Part shown: piece after piece, positions 58,498-64,000 of the stretch
Position numbering within the stretch: position 1 is the first letter of the stretch
How the letters are laid out: every line of letters begins with the position of its first letter
Assembly: GCA_020630975.1 (NCBI GenBank)
Contig: JAHDID010000002.1
Coordinates: 1 to 64,000 of the forward strand
DNA: 64,000 nt
Direction: 5' to 3'
From: Verrucomicrobiota bacterium
GTDB taxonomy: Bacteria > Verrucomicrobiota > Verrucomicrobiia > Verrucomicrobiales > DEV007
Notes under the pieces: model-generated
The model's database searches: none
Told to the model about the DNA's origin: nothing
The model's input: only the letters and a program-made list of their open reading frames with translations
Translations under genes and position numbers: made by a program

Positions 58498-58572
58498 CCG
58501 CATGCCATAGCCCCGAATAACGCCATAAGCCGCAATGGCTGCTGGCCAATATCTGCCTAGACTAGCCAGAAC

Positions 58573-60381
58573 ATGATGAAACGATTCTCCGCCTGGACTG
58601 CAGCCCTGCTGGTAGGTGCTGCTACTACCTTCACGCTTTCTGCAGGTGAAAAGCCTAATGTGCTATTCATCGTCTGCGATGATCTGAATGACTACATCGA
58701 GACGATGGGTGGGCATCCTCAGGCCAAGACACCACACATCAAGCGGTTGATCGATAGCGGTGTTTCCTTTGAGCAGGCGCACTGCAATATCCCCATCTGC
58801 AATCCCTCGCGCGCGAGCTTCGCCACTGGGCTACTGCCGCACACCACTCAGCACTACGGCTTTGAGGATTGGGACAAAAACGAGGCGCTGAAGAACTCTC
58901 ACACCATGATGACCTACTTCCAGGCCAATGGCTATCACTCCCTCGGCACTGGTAAGGTGATGCACAATCGGGATAAAACCGAGTGGTCTGAGTATGGTCA
59001 CCCGTCGGACTACGGCCCGTTTGCCTACGATGGCGAGAGCAATCTGGCGCACCCCGACTCACCCGAGGGACTAGCTGCCGAGTTTGGCAGTATCGATGGT
59101 TCCTTTGGCCCGCTGCGCAAGCTGCCTGCCGATGGCCCGCTGCAGTGGCGCACCGGCGGCTGGGGCAAGCAGCGCCTGCTCCGCTACGAGAGCGATGCCG
59201 ATCGCGACATGACTGGCGATGAGCTGAATGCCCAGTGGGCGGTGGAGAAGCTGCAGCACTATGCTGATAATCCCGATGAAAAGCCCTTCTTCATGGGCGT
59301 CGGTTTCGTCCGTCCGCACACGCCGCTGATCGTGCCGCAGGAGTACTTCGATCGCTTCCCGCTCGACTCGATCGAGCTGCCCGGCATCTTGGAGGGTGAT
59401 GCCGACGACACCTTCAAACACACCATCACCTCCGATGAGGATGATCGCAGCAGCGACCGTGGGGTTAAGATCCACGACCTCCTAGTCGAGGGCTACGATG
59501 GCGACCGCGAGTTGGCTTTAAAGAAATTCGTCCAGGCCTACCTCGCCTGCGTGGCATCGGTGGATGATCTGGTCGGCGACATCCTCGATGTCATCGATAA
59601 TACCTCGCTAAAGGACAATACCATCATCATCTTTACCAGCGACCACGGCTGGGGGAATGGAGAGAAAGCTTATGTGTATAAAAATACCCTCTGGCAGGAG
59701 AGCACGCGCGTGCCGCTGATCATCCGCGCACCGGGAGTGAGCGAGGCTGGTGGCAAGAGTGCTACACCTGTGTCGTTGATCGATATTTTCCCTACCTTGG
59801 TCGAGCTGTGCGATCTCGAGGGCGATACCAAAAAGAACGATAAAGGCCGCGATCTAGATGGGCATTCGTTGGTCTCGCTATTGGCGGACCCTGGTAAAGA
59901 AACTTGGGAGGGGCCGAACAGTGCGATCACGGCCTTATACAAGTGGGCGCAGTATTATGATCCGGCTTTTCAGAGCTACAGCCTGCGCTACAGAGACTGG
60001 CGCTATATCCGCTACTCCAATGGTAAGGAGGAGCTCTATGATACCACTAAAGATTTTCACGAATGGACCAATCTGGCTCTCGATGATGCCTATGCCGATC
60101 AGCTAAAAGCCTGCCGCGACGATCTGCTCAGCCAGATCCCCGAGTCCATCCCTGCGCCAAAGAAAACCGCGGATGATTGGAAAGAGGATTACTTCAAGAA
60201 GCATCCCGAGGCTGACGCTAATAAAGATGGTGAACTTAGCTGGCCTGAGATGAATACCCATAAGGAGAAAGACGCTGGTGAGAAGTGGAAGGATAAATAT
60301 TTCTACAAGAATCCAGATGCGGATACTGATGGCGATGGTGTGCTAAGCTGGCCCGAGTATAAGAAGCATAAGGGCGAGTAG
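58573..60381 (+). CDS. Iduronate-2-sulfatase-like enzyme with C-terminal EF-hands
   Basis: The 602-residue enzyme has a signal peptide (AALLVGAATTFTLSAG) and the iduronate-2-sulfatase branch markers. These are VLFIVCDDLNDYIETMGGHP, PICNPSRASFATG with C76 as the formylglycine site, LGTGKVMHN, GVGFVRPHTPLIVPQEYFD and FTSDHGWGNGEKAYVYKNTL. After the catalytic domain ends at about residue 535, two EF-hand-like calcium loops follow: DANKDGELSWPEM and DADTDGDGVLSWPEYKKH. They are separated by a linker of about 22 residues that itself resembles the one before it, so the tail is a tandem duplication. The tail may bind calcium for stability or attachment. Confidence 0.92.
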   Translation: MMKRFSAWTAALLVGAATTFTLSAGEKPNVLFIVCDDLNDYIETMGGHPQAKTPHIKRLIDSGVSFEQAHCNIPICNPSRASFATGLLPHTTQHYGFEDWDKNEALKNSHTMMTYFQANGYHSLGTGKVMHNRDKTEWSEYGHPSDYGPFAYDGESNLAHPDSPEGLAAEFGSIDGSFGPLRKLPADGPLQWRTGGWGKQRLLRYESDADRDMTGDELNAQWAVEKLQHYADNPDEKPFFMGVGFVRPHTPLIVPQEYFDRFPLDSIELPGILEGDADDTFKHTITSDEDDRSSDRGVKIHDLLVEGYDGDRELALKKFVQAYLACVASVDDLVGDILDVIDNTSLKDNTIIIFTSDHGWGNGEKAYVYKNTLWQESTRVPLIIRAPGVSEAGGKSATPVSLIDIFPTLVELCDLEGDTKKNDKGRDLDGHSLVSLLADPGKETWEGPNSAITALYKWAQYYDPAFQSYSLRYRDWRYIRYSNGKEELYDTTKDFHEWTNLALDDAYADQLKACRDDLLSQIPESIPAPKKTADDWKEDYFKKHPEADANKDGELSWPEMNTHKEKDAGEKWKDKYFYKNPDADTDGDGVLSWPEYKKHKGE

Positions 60382-60451
60382 CGTCTTTTGGACATACCGG
60401 CGTCCGATGTTTGATGGCTTTTTGTAGTGAGCCGACGGGGACGGTCCCAGG

Positions 60452-60961
60452 TCACCACTTACCTGCTATCAATTTCGAAAACGAGTGGCGGATGCCGGAG
60501 GAGAGGTCGGCGGTGTATTCTTCGGTAGTGAGCGGGCGGATCTCTTTGAGTAGCTCAGGGTAGTGCTCGGTGAATGCCATGACTAGGCGAAAGGCTCTGA
60601 TGCGCGTAGAGGGGATCTTTAGTGTGTCAGACCAAATTTTGATACAATGCTCGAATAGTAGGCCTTCTATATCTTCATCGTAGCGGGAGAGGGTGTCGAG
60701 TAGGCGAAGTAGCTCTCGCTGGTGGCTATCGTTGGCCAGAGGGAGGGCCTCGATTAGTTTGGCCTGATGACATATCAGCTGGCTATCATCGGTGCCGATT
60801 GAGTGGTTTAGCAGCCAGGTCGCGCGCCAGGCATCGGGGTCGGTAGGTATGGATGCCGCTTCTATCAGGTCGAGTGTGGTGATGCCATTCTGCTCGAGGC
60901 AGCCCAGGGCGCACTCGGCGCCCGATTTATCGGCGAGGATATTGCGTAGTTCAGTTTTCAT
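60452..60961 (-). CDS. Hypothetical helical (HEAT-like) protein
   Basis: I do not recognise this 169-residue protein. It is predicted almost fully helical, with alternating helices of about 15 residues (DAWRATWLLNHSIG, HQRELLRLLDTLSRYDED, TRIRAFRLVMAFTEHYPE), which suggests a small HEAT/ARM-type scaffold. No signal, membrane span or metal motif is seen. Upstream, ending 15 bases before the ATG, is a double 21-bp box also found before the DUF4040 antiporter gene. The gene is isolated between two catabolic genes on the other strand. A HEAT-repeat DNA-glycosylase-like or adaptor role is possible but not shown. Confidence 0.6.
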   Translation of the reverse strand: MKTELRNILADKSGAECALGCLEQNGITTLDLIEAASIPTDPDAWRATWLLNHSIGTDDSQLICHQAKLIEALPLANDSHQRELLRLLDTLSRYDEDIEGLLFEHCIKIWSDTLKIPSTRIRAFRLVMAFTEHYPELLKEIRPLTTEEYTADLSSGIRHSFSKLIAGKW

Positions 60962-60976
60962 GGCCGGGAGTAACGA

Positions 60977-61014
60977 TTGTACCCTATTGAGTCAAAATTG
61001 TACCCTATTGAATT
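60977..61014 (-). repeat. Double box with 21-bp period upstream of the HEAT-like gene
   Basis: On the minus strand, TCAATAGGGTACAA occurs twice, ending at 60998 and at 60977, with a 21-bp period and TTTTGAC between. The whole is nearly identical to the element at 44174-44212 over 38 bases, differing mainly in the three-base joint. It lies 15 bases upstream of the start codon at 60961 in the same orientation to the gene. The rest of 60962-61151 shows no other feature. Confidence 0.65.
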
Positions 61015-61151
61015 GCCTCTCCGACGAGAGTCCTACCACCACGCGATCGGATCTGAAGTCAACTTGCCAAAGATGCCAAAAGGCGTGGTGGAAAAGGTAG
61101 CGGAAAGAGCTGAGTAACATGTGGGGAATTTACGATTTTCTATTTATGACT

Positions 61152-62204
61152 ATGAAGACCATCAATACACTACTGGTAGCCGCTATCTGCATGGCGGGGA
61201 CATTGCTGGCGGGTGAGCATACGCTGAAGCTCGCGGGCAAGGAAGGCCCTGGTAAGGGCAAAAAGATCGTGCTGATCTCGGGTGACGAGGAGTACCGCTC
61301 CGAGGAGGCGATGCCGATGTTGGGCAAAATCTTGAGCCAGCACCATGGCTATGACTGCGAGGTGCTGTTTCCCTACGATGAGTCGGGCAAGTACATCGAC
61401 CCAAACAATCAGGCCGGTATCCGTGGCTGGGAGGCGCTGGTCGATGCCGATCTGGTGATCATTGGTACGCGCTTTCGCAATCCATCGGCAGAGGATGCGC
61501 AGTATCTGACGGATTTCATGAATCAGGGCAGACCCTTCATCGGTATCCGCACCGCGACGCACGCCTTCCGTGGTGGAGCCAAGTTTGGCGATGCCATCGG
61601 CTATGGTGAGTGGGGGCGCAAGGTGCTGGGCGAGCAGTGGGTGAGCCACCATGGCCGCCACAAGGTGCAAGGCGCCCGTGGTGTGATCGAGGGGGGCAAT
61701 GCTGGTCACCCCATCCTAAACAGTGTCAAAGACGTCTTCGCTCCATCCGATGTCTACGGTGTGAAGCACCTGACCGATGCCGACACCATACTGATGCGTG
61801 CTGCTGTGACCGAGACGATGGCTCCTGACTCCTCGCACACAGCGGACAAGAATGACCCGATGCAAGCGTTTGCCTGGCTACACCCCTACACTGCGCCGAA
61901 TGGCACTAAAGCAGAGTCTTTCTGCACCACTGCAGGTGCATCGGTGGATCTGGTCAGCGAGGACCTGCGCCGCCTGATCGTGAATGCCGCTTATCATCTG
62001 ACTGGGCTCGAGGTGCCAGAGAAGGCTGACGTGTCCTATGTCGATGCGTTTTACCCGAGCTTTTTCGGTTTCATCCGCGAAAAGGGCTGGTTCGCCGAGC
62101 TCGATCTGCAGGCTGAGGACTTTGGCCTAGGCAAGACTCCACATGTGAAAGATCCCCCCGGTACACCTGAGTGGAACTACCGCGACACACCTGCTGCTGA
62201 GTGA
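61152..62204 (+). CDS. ThuA-domain exported protein
   Basis: The 350-residue protein has a signal peptide (TLLVAAICMAGTLLAGEH) followed by a ThuA-like (trehalose-utilisation, class I glutamine-amidotransferase-like) domain. The domain includes KKIVLISGDEEYRSEEAMPM, DLVIIGTRFRNPSAEDAQYL and GRPFIGIRTATHAFRGG. Proteins of this family are very common next to sulfatases and PSD1 genes in PVC bacteria and are thought to act in carbohydrate degradation; the reaction is undefined. The start at 61152 is the last of several ATG codons (61146 is equally possible). The 223-base spacer that follows (62205-62427) is AT-rich, especially 62275-62345, and probably holds the next promoter. Confidence 0.88.
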   Translation: MKTINTLLVAAICMAGTLLAGEHTLKLAGKEGPGKGKKIVLISGDEEYRSEEAMPMLGKILSQHHGYDCEVLFPYDESGKYIDPNNQAGIRGWEALVDADLVIIGTRFRNPSAEDAQYLTDFMNQGRPFIGIRTATHAFRGGAKFGDAIGYGEWGRKVLGEQWVSHHGRHKVQGARGVIEGGNAGHPILNSVKDVFAPSDVYGVKHLTDADTILMRAAVTETMAPDSSHTADKNDPMQAFAWLHPYTAPNGTKAESFCTTAGASVDLVSEDLRRLIVNAAYHLTGLEVPEKADVSYVDAFYPSFFGFIREKGWFAELDLQAEDFGLGKTPHVKDPPGTPEWNYRDTPAAE

Positions 62205-62427
62205 TAAGCAGGCGCTGAGCGCAATGGGCTCTGGTTGGGCCGTGGGTGGAGTGAGGCAAAAAAGAGGGGAGAAAAATTTAAATTTCTGGTCCAGAGAGAC
62301 TAAAAATATTTGATTTAATTAATATTTATAGAAATTTAACATTTCTTAAATGACCCAATCAATCCATTTAGGATTGGTCATCCCCTCATCTCACTCACAA
62401 TAACACCCACTCACCCGCCAAGCCCAT

Positions 62428-63186
62428 ATGTCACTCAAACCAAACTGGGGAGAAGGCCGTCTGGTCGCCCCTAGCCAATTCTCCTCGGTCCATTATCTCA
62501 GCGTCTTTGAGCAGCTTTTTGATCGGTATGGGCCGCTAAATTATCTGGAAATCGGCGTGTGCCGTGGGCAATCGATGCAGCACGCCAGAGGTCACGCCGT
62601 AGGGGTCGACCCGCATTTTCAGATCGATTTTCCCGTGTATAAGGGCAAGTCAGCCCTGAAGTTGTTTCAGAAAACCAGCGACGACTTCTTTCAGGAAGTG
62701 GATGTGCAGCAGGAGTTCAATGGCGAGCCGATCGACCTGGCTTTCATCGATGGACTGCACACGGCCGAGCAGACGCTGATCGATTTTCAAAACGTCGAGT
62801 CCTATCTCCATCGCGATAGTGTGGTGATGCTGCACGACTGTATCCCGCAGACGATCGAGAGCGCTGAGCCGACCCGCACCACGCTCTACTGGACTGGAGA
62901 TGTGTGGCGCACAGCGGTGTGTCTGCAGGAGCACAGGCCAGATCTGCAAGTGGCCGCTCTGGACTGTCGTCCGTCGGGCTTGTTGATGGTCACTGGCTTT
63001 GATCCTGGGCGCCTAGATAGCCCGTGTCTGCTCGACCACCTCGCCGAGATCACCGATATCTCTAGCTATGTGGATGGGCTGCAGGTCTACAGCACCGATG
63101 AATTTCTCGATGATATGCCAGCGCAGCTAAAAGACGTCGGGGCGACGCTTGGTCGCTTGGAAGATAGACTGATCCTGGCCAACTAG
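62428..63186 (+). CDS. SAM-dependent methyltransferase-like protein
   Basis: The 252-residue protein resembles the class I methyltransferases of the Methyltransf_24 type found in polysaccharide and glycan clusters. It shows NYLEIGVCRGQSMQHA (the ExGxxxG cofactor loop), VGVDPHF, PIDLAFIDGLHTAEQTLIDF (the IDGxH motif) and SVVMLHDCIPQ. These are the usual catalytic-site blocks, with the DG.H pair conserved. It has no signal peptide. It is followed after 26 bases by a glycosyltransferase in the same direction. The pair probably makes or decorates a surface glycan; the acceptor is unknown. Confidence 0.8.
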   Translation: MSLKPNWGEGRLVAPSQFSSVHYLSVFEQLFDRYGPLNYLEIGVCRGQSMQHARGHAVGVDPHFQIDFPVYKGKSALKLFQKTSDDFFQEVDVQQEFNGEPIDLAFIDGLHTAEQTLIDFQNVESYLHRDSVVMLHDCIPQTIESAEPTRTTLYWTGDVWRTAVCLQEHRPDLQVAALDCRPSGLLMVTGFDPGRLDSPCLLDHLAEITDISSYVDGLQVYSTDEFLDDMPAQLKDVGATLGRLEDRLILAN

Positions 63187-63212
63187 CTTCCCGCGTTTTC
63201 GGCAGCAGTCAT

Positions 63213-64000
63213 ATGAAGTTACTCCTAGTCCACCAGAATAGTCCCGGACAGTATCGCGAGATCGTCCATTGGCTGGCAGCGCAGGGCGAACATGAGTTGG
63301 TCTTTCTGACACAGCGGAATGACACGCCACCGATCGATGGGGTGCGTGTGGTCCAATATGAGTCGCACCACAAGATCGAAAAAGGAGCCTACGCGCTATC
63401 AAAGTTTTGGGAGGAGGCCGCAGGCAATGGCTATGGCGCGGCAGTGGCGGCCAAGCAGCTCGCCAAGGAAGGCTTTCACCCCGATCTGATCGTAGGCCAT
63501 ACCGGCTGGGGCGAGCTCACTTTCCTCAAGCAAGTCTGGGCGGATGTACCGATCATTGGTTACTTCGAGTATTTCTATCTGGCCGAAGGCGGTCTAGTGG
63601 GTTTCGACCCCGATGAGACAGTCTCCGAGGACTGTCGATTCATGATGCAGGCTCGCAATGTGAACAACTATGTGAACCTAGAGACAGTCGACGTCGCCAT
63701 GACACCTACCCAGTGGCAGCGCGATACCTTTTCCAAAGGCTTCCATGAGAAAATGTATGTCTGCCACGATGGCATCCGTACCGAGCGGCTCTCGGAAAAT
63801 CCGGATGCCTCGGTGTACCTGCGTCGCCTCGATCGTCACGTGACCAAGGAGGATGAAATCATTACCTTTATCTCGAGGAATATGGAGCCGGCGCGTGGGT
63901 TCCATGTCTTCATGCGCGCGCTGCCGATCATCCAAAAGGCTCGCCCCAATGCACGTGTCATACTGGTAGGTGGCAATGAAGTCTCCTACGGCGCACCGAG
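63213..64000 (+). CDS. Glycosyltransferase family 4-like protein (runs off the right edge)
   Basis: From the ATG at 63213 the frame stays open to the window end (262 codons). The N-terminal half reads MKLLLVHQNSPGQYREIVHW, then HPDLIVGHTGWGELTFLKQV and IGYFEYFYLAEGGLVGFDPD, a pattern I know from GT4 enzymes with a GT-B fold. The second half begins with MTPTQWQRDTFSK and VCHDGIRTERL (the linker), then TFISRNMEPARGFHVFMRAL, the sugar-nucleotide-binding part (RxxExxRG). The C-terminus is missing. With the methyltransferase upstream it suggests the start of a polysaccharide cluster beyond the window. Confidence 0.85.
   Translation, partial: MKLLLVHQNSPGQYREIVHWLAAQGEHELVFLTQRNDTPPIDGVRVVQYESHHKIEKGAYALSKFWEEAAGNGYGAAVAAKQLAKEGFHPDLIVGHTGWGELTFLKQVWADVPIIGYFEYFYLAEGGLVGFDPDETVSEDCRFMMQARNVNNYVNLETVDVAMTPTQWQRDTFSKGFHEKMYVCHDGIRTERLSENPDASVYLRRLDRHVTKEDEIITFISRNMEPARGFHVFMRALPIIQKARPNARVILVGGNEVSYGAP

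Overview
The window looks like a chromosome segment from a Verrucomicrobia-type bacterium of the PVC superphylum. The main evidence is a paired PSC1/PSD1/DUF1553 cytochrome-like protein and DUF1501 protein, three secreted sulfatases plus the remnant of a fourth, and a ThuA-domain protein. These families are typical of marine and freshwater Verrucomicrobia and Planctomycetes that degrade sulfated polysaccharides. The placement is an inference from gene families; there is no rRNA, and I saw no tRNA.

Layout. 1-8.5 kb: start of a sulfatase (minus strand), a two-gene HNH nuclease module flanked by an approximately 92-bp imperfect direct repeat, the PSD1/DUF1501 pair, and a GNAT-aminotransferase fusion. 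8.7-15.2 kb: an AddAB-like helicase-nuclease pair separated by a pentanucleotide microsatellite and a 10-bp periodic repeat. 15.4-24.3 kb, all minus strand: acyltransferase, BI-1 membrane protein, truncated RlmB-type methyltransferase, arylsulfotransferase-like protein, MazG, a highly acidic repeat protein and ribosomal protein S1. 24.5-28.3 kb: ECF sigma factor with a membrane-anchored TPR/VWA protein. 28.6-34.7 kb: queE and, divergently, two large PAS-rich signalling proteins. The first looks like a dead histidine kinase; the second is an active-looking hybrid kinase with a dead N-terminal receiver. 35-38.6 kb: a sulfatase remnant, a BlaI/BlaR1-like pair with twin operators, and a site-2 protease homologue. 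38.8-42.1 kb: ahpC-ahpF with divergent oxyR and a well-spaced OxyR operator. 42.9-51.8 kb: a large Mrp/Mbh-type cation/proton antiporter operon interrupted by a VapBC toxin-antitoxin pair. 51.8-54.3 kb: an accessory scar containing a probable CRISPR ring-nuclease remnant, GTAG-headed REP elements, an unknown gene, a decayed copy of the antiporter gene's 3' end and an SEC-C protein. 54.6-64 kb: M48 peptidase, two sulfatases, a HEAT-like protein, a ThuA protein, and a methyltransferase followed by a glycosyltransferase that runs off the end.

Three themes link the window. (1) Polysaccharide and sulfate-ester catabolism is represented by sulfatases, PSD1/DUF1501 and ThuA. (2) Stress and ion homeostasis are represented by AhpCF/OxyR, Mrp, BI-1 and membrane proteases. 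(3) Short 23-nt elements with a GTAG or GGAG head and a hairpin, the hallmark of RAYT-type REPs, are scattered through the spacers; one inverted pair is inserted in frame inside the PSD1 gene. No RAYT transposase is seen here.

The items I consider most likely to be new are the in-frame REP pair, a 21-bp-period double box placed identically upstream of two unrelated genes, the pseudokinase/pseudoreceiver pair, the BlaR1-like protein with two secretin-type domains, the acidic repeat protein, and the compensated dyad in the repeats flanking the HNH module.
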